A stretch of 11,496 nt of DNA, from NCBI GenBank assembly GCA_021796315.1, contig JAJYOH010000132.1, positions 1 to 11,496 on the forward strand, in the 5' to 3' direction. Origin of the DNA: Chloroflexota bacterium. GTDB lineage: Bacteria; Chloroflexota; Anaerolineae; Anaerolineales; Villigracilaceae. The notes under the pieces are model-generated. The model was not told the DNA's origin. It saw only the letters and a list, made by a program, of their open reading frames with translations, and ran no database searches. This document shows, in pieces, positions 1-6,284 of this stretch (position 1 is its first letter; the number at the start of each line of letters is the position of its first letter). A program made the position numbers and the translations under genes.

Positions 1-1255
1 CATGGAAACCTTCCGGCAGGAAGCCCCAGCCTTCGGTCATCTCGAAGTAGTCGAAGTCGGCAGGGATGCCCAAGTCACTTTGATCCTGCGCAGATGTCAA
101 TCCAACGCCATTGACTTGAAATTCTGTGGGAATCCAATGCGTTCCGATTTCGGTCCAGGTGATACCTTCATGGCTGTAGAAAGCTCTCACCATTTCACCG
201 CGGCGTTCGAGGCGCAGGTAGGATTCTGCTGGATCGAATGGGTTCTCAAGCTGCGCGGCGAAATTGCTGTCCACACCCACACCATCCGCAATTTTGTCGA
301 AATAGATCCCATTGCCGACACAGGGACCTTCTATATCGCAGAATGCGCGACCGAGTTGCAGAAAATTGTTCTCATCCTGCCAGATGACCAATCCGGCAAT
401 TTGGAAATTGGTATCTGGTGCAAAGAGTACGCGCGTCTCGATGGAGAAGTCGCCTTCTGCTACAGGACGCAGCAGCAGATTCTCACCGCCTGTTCCGTAG
501 GGCGAAGCGAGCATGCGGAGGAAGCCCGGATTCTCAGTCAGGTTCCATTTATCTTGATTTTCGTTGACCCAGTACCAGTCGCTGGCAAGCAAACCATCAA
601 ATTCATCGCGCCAGGGGACAGGTGGCGGTTCAGGCACAGCCCAATCCACTGCTGTATCATTCCCAGCAACCCGCACTTCCGCACGGACATGATTCCCCGG
701 CACCAGGTCGAAGCCGCCATTGTCGACATCGTCAAAGTCTACCCCCCAATTCTCTGAGCCGTCTGTCTCTATTCGCCTTCCTTCTGGATCTTCCCAAGAC
801 CATAGTGTGACAACTTGCCCATCAGCGGCTGTTCCAAACACTGTGTTTTCGTCTGGATTAATTTCCGTTATGGAGAGGTTTTGTACCATATGCGTCTTTG
901 GAGTGACACCATCGGTCAAGGTTACTATGTCACCCGGTTTTGTAGAGTACGCATCAGAGAATTCAATCCATAACCAGGTCGCGCCGCTGCCCGGATCCCA
1001 CGGCGTCAGAACCATGGTTCCATCTGTTTGAAGATCCGGTGAAGCCTCTGTGCCTGGGTCGTCAATTGTCATGAGGATGACAGCATCCAGAGGCCAACCC
1101 CAGCCCTCAACAACACCCTGTTCAGGAAACACTGTAAACGATGGGTCGGACTCTTGAGCAGATACACTCCCCATCGCCGGAAACGCAATCGCCAGGATTG
1201 CAACGACGCCCAGAATGCTTGCAAAAATCCTATTGGATTTATATTTCGTGTCCAT
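1..1255 (-). CDS. Secreted protein with C-terminal DUF1349/GH43_C2-like concanavalin-type domain (3' end outside window)
   Basis: The frame stays open for 418 codons from an ATG at 1255 to the window edge, so the C-terminus is missing. Residues 1-33 form a signal peptide: basic start (KYKSNR), hydrophobic core, cleavage site VSA|QE. Residues about 38-207 are an Asp/Trp-rich, probably beta-sandwich region that I do not recognise. After a Pro-rich linker (EPPPVPWRDEFDG, about 209-221), residues 215 onward have the pattern of the DUF1349 / beta-xylosidase C-terminal concanavalin-like fold: W..DEFDG, NPGFLRMLA, a strand near LVIWQDENNFLQLGR, then YLRLERRGEMVRAFYS and GITWTEIG. Such domains bind or accompany enzymes acting on carbohydrate. 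No catalytic domain is visible, so a binding or surface role is inferred. The start was chosen because GGGAGGGA (1261-1268) lies 5-6 bases upstream. An in-frame ATG at 1282 lacks such a site. Frame and signal peptide are clear; function is not. Confidence 0.85.
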   Translation of the reverse strand, partial: MDTKYKSNRIFASILGVVAILAIAFPAMGSVSAQESDPSFTVFPEQGVVEGWGWPLDAVILMTIDDPGTEASPDLQTDGTMVLTPWDPGSGATWLWIEFSDAYSTKPGDIVTLTDGVTPKTHMVQNLSITEINPDENTVFGTAADGQVVTLWSWEDPEGRRIETDGSENWGVDFDDVDNGGFDLVPGNHVRAEVRVAGNDTAVDWAVPEPPPVPWRDEFDGLLASDWYWVNENQDKWNLTENPGFLRMLASPYGTGGENLLLRPVAEGDFSIETRVLFAPDTNFQIAGLVIWQDENNFLQLGRAFCDIEGPCVGNGIYFDKIADGVGVDSNFAAQLENPFDPAESYLRLERRGEMVRAFYSHEGITWTEIGTHWIPTEFQVNGVGLTSAQDQSDLGIPADFDYFEMTEGWGFLPEGFH

Positions 1256-1260
1256 TTTGA

Positions 1261-1268
1261 TCCCTCCC
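1261..1268 (-). promoter_or_regulatory. Strong ribosome binding site of the secreted protein
   Basis: The minus strand reads GGGAGGGA just before the ATG at 1255. It decides between this start and the in-frame ATG nine codons upstream at 1282, which has no purine-rich site before it. Confidence 0.7.
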
Positions 1269-1278
1269 GAGATCAAGG

Positions 1279-1362
1279 TCATGAACGCAAATGTATTATC
1301 AGCAGACGAACACAGTCATTTGTCTGCTTCAACGAGAGCGCTACTTTCACAGTGAATCTCAT
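1279..1362 (-). CDS. Possible 27-residue leader ORF upstream of the secreted protein
   Basis: An ATG at 1362 is preceded by a near-perfect Shine-Dalgarno sequence, AAAGGAGG (1373-1380), with a 10-base gap; a TTG at 1365 would give 7. The ORF encodes 27 residues beginning MRFTVKVALSLKQ and ending HLRS. Its TGA (1279-1281) overlaps an in-frame alternative ATG (1280-1282) of the downstream secreted protein. The peptide matches no family I know and has no signal peptide. The good ribosome site argues that something is translated here, perhaps a leader peptide coupled to the next gene. A chance SD-like sequence is the main alternative. Confidence 0.25.
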   Translation of the reverse strand: MRFTVKVALSLKQTNDCVRLLIIHLRS

Positions 1363-1492
1363 CAACCTGTTTCCTCCTTTCGACACAATGGAAAGCCGTT
1401 CCAATTTGCGTGGAAATTGACGCTCCGCTTTTACTTTTAAGGAGATAGTAGTGGTGAATCTTGTTGAAAGTGCCGCCCTGTCACTCAAAGAG

Positions 1493-1519
1493 AAAAAAGC
1501 ACCGCTAAAGTTTCAGCGG
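1493..1519 (-). terminator. Possible second intrinsic terminator or attenuator
   Basis: On the minus strand, CCGCT and AGCGG (1515-1519 and 1502-1506) form a 5-bp GC-rich stem around an 8-base loop, followed by GTGC and a run of six T (1498-1493). It lies downstream of the stronger hutH terminator and upstream of the secreted-protein gene. It could therefore be a backup terminator or part of that gene's leader. The short stem keeps confidence low. Confidence 0.4.
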
Positions 1520-1603
1520 CGATGTTTGCTACATACTATTTGTAGCATAAACAGAATCCCTTTTCAAGCGTTGCTTGAATAAAGCTGCTTTGTTTTGTTT
1601 TTT

Positions 1604-1634
1604 AAAAACAAAAGGCAGGGAACGTGCCCTGCCT
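1604..1634 (-). terminator. Intrinsic terminator of hutH
   Basis: Seven bases after the hutH stop codon the minus strand has a perfect 8-bp stem, AGGCAGGG (1634-1627) pairing with CCCTGCCT (1620-1613), with a 6-base loop. It is followed at once by TTTGTTTTT (1612-1604). Stem, loop and T-tract are all as expected for Rho-independent termination of leftward transcription. Confidence 0.85.
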
Positions 1635-1640
1635 CACGAA

Positions 1641-3164
1641 TTATCCTAACTTACCCACAACTTTTTCAATTTCTTCCAAAATCTCGCCGGACTTTACCAA
1701 CGCTTTCATCTTGTTGTGATCGCTATAAAGCGGACGATCCACTTCGAGATGTTCCACATGCTTGCGAATCACTTCACGCGCCTTTTGCGTCCCTGTGCCC
1801 GGCGTGAATTTGCGGAAGTCCAAAGCTTGCGCGGCGGCCATGAATTCGATTCCCAAAACGCCGTAAGCATTATCAAGAATCTGTCCATTCTTCAACGCAG
1901 TGTTCATGCCCATCGAAACAAAATCTTCCTGGTCCGCCGCGGCAGGAATGGATTGAATCGAGGCGGGCGCAGATAAAATTCTTTGCTCAACGACCAGATG
2001 GTCAGCGGTGTATTGCGAAAGCATCAGGCCGGAATAAAAGCCCGGTTCATGCGCGAGAAAATCTGGAAGTCCCTGAGAAAGAGCCGGGTTGGTTAAACGG
2101 TTGAGTCGTCGCTCCGCTAAGACACAAATCATCGTGATGGCCGCGCCTGCCATGTCCATCGGCAGTGCAACCGGTGTGCCCTGAAAGTTTGCGCCGGTCA
2201 GCGTCAATTTATCTTCGGGAATAAAAATCGGATTATCACCCACGCCATTCAACTCTATTTCCACTTGCGAGTGCGCATATGCAATCGCATCACGCGCCGC
2301 GCCGATTACCTGCGGTGTCGAACGCATCGAATACGCGTCCTGCACTTTTGTTTTCATCTTGCCTGTTGTCAAGTCCGAGCCTTCGATCACTTTTAAAATA
2401 TTTTTTGCGGACGTGATTGCGCCCTTGAAGCCGCGCAGTTCGTGCAGTTTGGCGCTGTATGGTTTCATGTTGCCGAGCAGTGCTTCGATGGACATCGCCG
2501 CCGCGATTTCAGCCTGCTTCAAAAATCTTTCCATGTCGTAGATGTGAAGCGCGGACATCGCGGTCAGGACATTCGATCCATTGATAGTAGCCAGACCGTC
2601 GCGCGCCTGCAAGCCGGGGAATTCAATTCCAGCGCGCCGCATCGCTTCTCGACCCGGTAACCGCTCGCCTTTAAAAAATGCTTCGCCTTCGCCCATCAGC
2701 AACAGCGCGGCCTGTGCCATCGGAGCGAGGTCTCCGCTCGCGCCGACCGATCCCTTTTGACAAACAACTGGTGTGACGCCTTTATTCAGCATCTCCACCA
2801 GTGTTTGTGTGATCACGGGTCTGCATCCTGAATTGCCGTGCGCGTGGACGTTGATTCGTCCCGCCAGTGCAGCACGGACATTTTCAATCGGCAATGGCTC
2901 GCCAATGCCAGCCGCATGGTTATAAATCAAATACTTCTGAAATTCTTTGACTTGCTCATCATTGAGAACTTTTTCCGAAAATTCCCCGATGCCAGTGTTC
3001 GTGCCATACATGATTTCTTTTGCTGCAAGTTTTTCCTCCAGCATCGCGCGGCAGACTTTGATCCGCTCCAGCGCGGCAGGAGCTAGTTCAACTTTTTCAT
3101 TATTGCGTGCAATTGCAACTAATTTTTCAACTGTGAGGGATGAACCGTCGAGGGTGATGGGCAT
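1641..3164 (-). CDS. hutH: Histidine ammonia-lyase (HutH; aromatic amino acid lyase family)
   Basis: A cytoplasmic homotetrameric enzyme family (EC 4.3.1.3) that removes ammonia from L-histidine to give urocanate, the first step of histidine breakdown. The 507-residue length matches the usual 500-515. Visible landmarks: catalytic Tyr53 in MYGTNTGIG; Ala142-Ser143-Gly144 in GSVGASGDLAPMAQ, which cyclises to the MIO cofactor; NGSN at 195-198; Tyr and Arg of YSMRSTPQV; and Glu of DQEDFVSMG, all typical of HutH. The substrate-selectivity pair, normally Ser-His in HAL, reads Asn82-His83 here (YNHAAG), so substrate preference is not fully certain. The ATG at 3164 has GGAGA (3171-3175) 6 bases upstream. 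No hutU, hutI or hutG is adjacent. The gene has its own terminator and a probable own promoter, so it looks monocistronic. Confidence 0.92.
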   Translation of the reverse strand: MPITLDGSSLTVEKLVAIARNNEKVELAPAALERIKVCRAMLEEKLAAKEIMYGTNTGIGEFSEKVLNDEQVKEFQKYLIYNHAAGIGEPLPIENVRAALAGRINVHAHGNSGCRPVITQTLVEMLNKGVTPVVCQKGSVGASGDLAPMAQAALLLMGEGEAFFKGERLPGREAMRRAGIEFPGLQARDGLATINGSNVLTAMSALHIYDMERFLKQAEIAAAMSIEALLGNMKPYSAKLHELRGFKGAITSAKNILKVIEGSDLTTGKMKTKVQDAYSMRSTPQVIGAARDAIAYAHSQVEIELNGVGDNPIFIPEDKLTLTGANFQGTPVALPMDMAGAAITMICVLAERRLNRLTNPALSQGLPDFLAHEPGFYSGLMLSQYTADHLVVEQRILSAPASIQSIPAAADQEDFVSMGMNTALKNGQILDNAYGVLGIEFMAAAQALDFRKFTPGTGTQKAREVIRKHVEHLEVDRPLYSDHNKMKALVKSGEILEEIEKVVGKLG

Positions 3165-3191
3165 GAATATTCTCCAAGTGAGATTTCCATT

Positions 3192-3220
3192 ATTTTACTC
3201 TAAAGGGAAAATAGTAAAAT
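3192..3220. promoter_or_regulatory. Inverted repeat forming a possible pair of overlapping divergent promoters
   Basis: ATTTTACT (3192-3199) and AGTAAAAT (3213-3220) are perfect 8-bp inverted repeats separated by 13 bases. Because of the symmetry, each strand reads TTTTAC, 16 bases, TAAAAT, a plausible weak -35/-10 pair: toward hutH on the minus strand and toward the lipoprotein gene on the plus strand. The site lies in the 126-base space between the two divergent genes. It could equally be an operator for a dimeric regulator. The promoter reading is inferred. Confidence 0.4.
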
Positions 3221-3290
3221 CGAACATTGTTTTTTGGCGTTCAAGGCTCGAATCTGGAACAACTTTTAGGAAAAGCATCTCATACCCTCT

Positions 3291-3710
3291 ATGAAAACAC
3301 AAAAACACTTTATCGCCTTTGCATTACTGTTTCTGTCCCTAGCATCTGCCTGCCAAGCTGTCAAGTACGTTCAACCAACTACGACGTCGTTGGCGCTTGT
3401 TCCATCGCCGACGCCTGATATTGCTGCTACTCAAGCCGCGCAAATGCAAAACGATGCGCAGATCAAATTGAGTGATAATGAAAAAACGTTCACATACCAC
3501 GTCACAGATCGTTTCTCTATATTTCTCGATGATACAAAATATCCTATCAAGAATCTAACCTGCATACCAGGTGGCGTCATCGGTTATGTTTCCAACGGTT
3601 CCTTCCGCGGGCCAAATAATTATCCGATCATGTTTGAAGCCGTTACCGAAGGTCAATGTGTTTTGAAGGATGGGAATTTTTCAGCAACAATTGTCGTCGC
3701 GAATCCATAA
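3291..3710 (+). CDS. Small putative lipoprotein of unknown function
   Basis: Encodes 139 residues. Residues 1-20 are a lipoprotein signal (KTQKH, then FIAFALLFLSLASA) ending at a lipobox LASAC with Cys21 as the likely lipidated residue; export and membrane anchoring are inferred from this. A Thr/Pro/Ala-rich linker follows (about 25-50). Residues about 62-137 form a compact, probably beta-rich domain with two cysteines (Cys in NLTCIPGG and in EGQCVLKD) that could form a disulfide, plus GYVSNGSFRGPNNYP. I do not recognise the domain. No good ribosome site lies before the ATG; AGGAAAAG ends about 15 bases upstream. The gene runs divergently from hutH and ends 79 bases before the deacetylase gene, which has its own promoter, so the two need not be linked. 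Confidence 0.75.
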   Translation: MKTQKHFIAFALLFLSLASACQAVKYVQPTTTSLALVPSPTPDIAATQAAQMQNDAQIKLSDNEKTFTYHVTDRFSIFLDDTKYPIKNLTCIPGGVIGYVSNGSFRGPNNYPIMFEAVTEGQCVLKDGNFSATIVVANP

Positions 3711-3730
3711 AGTGGAAAGGCAAGCTAATT

Positions 3731-3759
3731 TTGTTAGCCGTTGTTTCGTGGGGTAAAAT
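3731..3759 (+). promoter_or_regulatory. Probable sigma-70-type promoter of the deacetylase gene
   Basis: TTGTTA (3731-3736) and TAAAAT (3754-3759) are separated by exactly 17 bases, 30 bases before the ATG at 3790. GCCGTTG (3737-3743) and CAACGGC (3760-3766) form a 7-bp inverted repeat around the -10 box, which may be an operator or a transcript hairpin. Confidence 0.5.
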
Positions 3760-3789
3760 CAACGGCATCATTTTATAGGAGAGAGAATC

Positions 3790-4530
3790 ATGTCAGAGGA
3801 AAAAGAATATCTTCCACAGCGCGCGATGTCCATCCAAGCACACCCGGACGATCAGGAATTTTCGGTCGGCGGGACACTTGCTAAATGGTCGAAGGCTGGA
3901 TGCGAAATTGTATCGGTGGTCATCACCAGCGGCGACTCGGGTTCGAACGACCCAACAAGAGATGGTTCTTATAAGCCGGTTTTGGCTGAGTTGCGTGAAG
4001 GCGAACAACGCGCTGCGAATAAAGTTTTGGGCGTGAAAGAAACGGTCTTCTTGCATTATCCCGACGGCGAATTAGTCCCAACCATTGGTCTTCGCAAAGA
4101 GTTGACAAAACTCATCCGTCAATACAAACCGGATGTTGTTTTGACCGGCAATCCCGAAGGATGGTTTTACGGCAGCGATTACATCAATCATCCTGATCAT
4201 CGCGCTGCTGCGGAAGCCGCAACGTACGCGGTTTTTCCGTCAGCGGGGACGCGGCTCATCTTCACCGACCTGTTAGCGGCGGGGTACGAACCGCACAACG
4301 TCAAACGGTTATACATCCACGAAAATGAAAAAGCCGATACGTGGGTTGACATCAGCGAAACCATCGAAACAAAAATCGAAGCGTTAAAGAAACACGTCAG
4401 CCAGCTCGACACGCACGAAGTGGATAAGTGGATGTACGAATGGGCTGAAGACGCGGGCAAGCAAAAAGGAATCAAATATGCCGAGGCGTATCGCGTGATG
4501 ATTTTGGAGAACGAGGAAGACAAAGGTTGA
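3790..4530 (+). CDS. PIG-L/LmbE-family zinc-dependent N-deacetylase
   Basis: This family removes N-acetyl groups, usually from GlcNAc-containing glycans, glycolipids or thiol glycosides (PIG-L, MshB, BshB relatives). The 246-residue protein has the full active-site pattern: HPDD at 18-21 (His18 and Asp21 as zinc ligands, Asp20 as general base) and HPDH at 134-137, with His137 the likely third ligand. TSGDSGSNDP (46-55) and the RE.E...A pattern (about 69-76) are also family features. No signal peptide or membrane segment is seen, so it acts in the cytoplasm. AGGAGAGA ends a few bases before the ATG. The stop TGA overlaps the next ATG (TGATG), so it is probably translated together with the membrane glycosyltransferase-like protein. 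The real substrate is unknown; a sugar of the local surface glycan is a reasonable guess. Confidence 0.88.
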   Translation: MSEEKEYLPQRAMSIQAHPDDQEFSVGGTLAKWSKAGCEIVSVVITSGDSGSNDPTRDGSYKPVLAELREGEQRAANKVLGVKETVFLHYPDGELVPTIGLRKELTKLIRQYKPDVVLTGNPEGWFYGSDYINHPDHRAAAEAATYAVFPSAGTRLIFTDLLAAGYEPHNVKRLYIHENEKADTWVDISETIETKIEALKKHVSQLDTHEVDKWMYEWAEDAGKQKGIKYAEAYRVMILENEEDKG

Positions 4531-6284
4531 TGCAAAACAAAGACAACATCTTTCGAGTTGCCGTTGTCTCGAGCCTTCTCGCGGGATTTAGTTTTGCATA
4601 TATCGCTTTTGTTTTGTTCCTTCAAACATTCGTCATCAGCCTGAGCAGGCTTGCGCTTGCATTCGTGCTGTTCATTGTTTTGGCAATCGCAAATTATTTT
4701 CTCGCTCATTACTTGAAAGCAAGACTGATAACGTTTAGCAAACGAGTTATCAGTCTTTGTTTTCTTCTGCCGCTGTTGTTTTTGCCATTGTTTTATACAC
4801 CGCCCGCATATCCCATCCATCCGCTTTTGCGACAGTGGACGGACGTAGCTGTGCAATATGATGTCAGCGCGAATTCGCGTCCGTTGAATTTTTCAAGGTC
4901 TGATGTTCGATTGCAGATGGGTAAAGACGTTTTGGACGCACGATCTTTCCGTGTGGTCGGAACATGGAAGTCAACGGGTGATACGTTCATGCTGGACCCG
5001 GGAATGGGCGCCTCGCTTCATTGGGTTGGCGCGGCAACTGATTCCATGCTGCTGACGCTTCAAGCCCCGGCCGCGACCGGAACTGTCACGATTTACTGGG
5101 ATCAATCTCGAAGCGTTTTCGAGTTATCACCCGATGCACCGAAGCAAATTGTTTTGAATAAAAAATTTACAACGCCATTGGGAGTCAGCACGTTATTATT
5201 TGTATCCATTTATATTCTGATTACATGGTTCTTGCTTTTGCTTGCAGTTTTGTTTGATGGAAGAATCAAATTTGCTCAATGGGTTGAAAAGGCATCAAGT
5301 TCCCGCGTTTTGATTATTCTGCTTTCAATCATTCTTGCTGCTGTCACCGTCAAGCTTCAATTGGACAGTCTCAACGGCGGCGCAGAAAATTACATCCATG
5401 GCACACAGCTAATCAGACATAATGCAATTATACAGGGTCGGTCTTTCAATCCTTGGCAATATCGCGTTTTATCGGAATATGTAGCGGAAGGATTCGTTCG
5501 TTTCCTCCATTTTTTGAAAATTCAAGATTCGATCAGCTTTGGTTTTATTTCTCTGCGAGTACTGCAAAACATCGCAATCTTTCTTTTGGCCTTTGCCTTA
5601 TATCAAAAAATTTCCAACTCAAAATGGATTGCTTTTGTTGGCTTTCTTTTGCTCGCCAGCAGTATGAAGAATGCGTTCTATGACAATGACCTTTCGTTCA
5701 ACACATATTTCGATTTGATTTTTTATCTTCTTGCGATGATTCTGATCTTGAACCGAAAATATTATTGGGTTGTCCTCGTGACGTTCTTTGCCGCCCTCAA
5801 TCGCGAGACCAGCGGCTTGATTCCTTTTTTGTTGCTCGCGGCTTTAATCAATGAACCTTTGCCTCTCTGGAAGAAATTTTTACCATTTATATTGTCCTTT
5901 GGCGTCTTTGCAGTTGTATTTTTAGGATTACATTTTATCTATCCCAACCGTCCGCTTTATATCCCTTATCAACAAACACCGGGGTATCAAATGCTGACTT
6001 ACAATGTGACACGTGAGTTTACCTGGGATCAACTTTATTACACATTAGGACTCATTCCCATCGTTGGATTGTTATTTATCTTCCAATGGCCGCGCTTATG
6101 GCAATACTTCTTTTTGATTATGTGTCCTGCCTGGTTCGCGATCCATTTCGTCCTTAGCGTTGTCGGCGAAACGCGGTTATTCCTTGTTCCGCAAGCTATC
6201 ATCTTTATCCCTGGAGTTTTGTTTGCACTGAATTGTCTCTTGGAATTTAAGAAAGCTGAAATGCAGTCTCTACCGACATCCTAG
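4530..6284 (+). CDS. Polytopic membrane protein, GT-C glycosyltransferase-like, with extracytoplasmic beta-rich domain
   Basis: A 584-residue integral membrane protein. Hydrophobic segments lie at about 10-33, 37-62 and 71-90; then comes a soluble, probably extracytoplasmic region (about 93-215) rich in beta-type sequence; then many more segments (about 219-242, 258-275, 338-358, 365-380, 393-408, 411-440, 450-470, 505-520, 525-545, 550-572). NPWQYRVL (307-314) and NRETS (424-428) resemble motifs in large membrane proteins of the GT-C/mannosyltransferase-like group, which transfer sugars from polyprenyl-phosphate donors outside the membrane. The classic GT-C DxD/DE loop motif is not clear, so the enzyme role is inferred. 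The ATG at 4530 overlaps the preceding stop as TGATG; a TTG three bases upstream is the other possible start. Its stop shares CTAG with that of the convergent gene. Confidence 0.8.
   Translation: MQNKDNIFRVAVVSSLLAGFSFAYIAFVLFLQTFVISLSRLALAFVLFIVLAIANYFLAHYLKARLITFSKRVISLCFLLPLLFLPLFYTPPAYPIHPLLRQWTDVAVQYDVSANSRPLNFSRSDVRLQMGKDVLDARSFRVVGTWKSTGDTFMLDPGMGASLHWVGAATDSMLLTLQAPAATGTVTIYWDQSRSVFELSPDAPKQIVLNKKFTTPLGVSTLLFVSIYILITWFLLLLAVLFDGRIKFAQWVEKASSSRVLIILLSIILAAVTVKLQLDSLNGGAENYIHGTQLIRHNAIIQGRSFNPWQYRVLSEYVAEGFVRFLHFLKIQDSISFGFISLRVLQNIAIFLLAFALYQKISNSKWIAFVGFLLLASSMKNAFYDNDLSFNTYFDLIFYLLAMILILNRKYYWVVLVTFFAALNRETSGLIPFLLLAALINEPLPLWKKFLPFILSFGVFAVVFLGLHFIYPNRPLYIPYQQTPGYQMLTYNVTREFTWDQLYYTLGLIPIVGLLFIFQWPRLWQYFFLIMCPAWFAIHFVLSVVGETRLFLVPQAIIFIPGVLFALNCLLEFKKAEMQSLPTS

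Larger units (their letters stand above)
1256..1640. other. 385-base intergenic region with several hairpins
   Basis: Between the secreted protein and hutH, both on the minus strand. It contains the possible leader ORF, a hairpin with a T-run (1493-1519), a GCTACA/TGTAGC inverted repeat (1528-1533 and 1541-1546), a tight TTCAAGC-GTT-GCTTGAA hairpin (1563-1579), and the hutH terminator (1604-1634). I found no convincing -35/-10 pair for the secreted gene. No tRNA-like or known riboswitch pattern was recognised. Confidence 0.6.

Noticed and set aside
2..757. Long plus-strand open frame of 251 codons at the left edge
   Set aside because: The opposite strand has a longer open frame with signal peptide, strong ribosome site and a recognisable domain; this frame has no family resemblance.
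3236..3262. tRNA T-arm-like string near GGCTCGAATCTGG
   Set aside because: No acceptor stem, anticodon arm or D-arm can be built around it.
3724..3738. GCTAA/TTAGC hairpin after the lipoprotein gene as a terminator
   Set aside because: The stem is only 5 bp and AT-rich, with no T-run after it, and it overlaps the likely -35 box of the next gene.
4197..4856. Minus-strand open frame of 219 codons
   Set aside because: It lies antisense across the deacetylase and membrane-protein genes, both well supported, and its sequence is low-complexity and Lys/Ser-rich with no motif.
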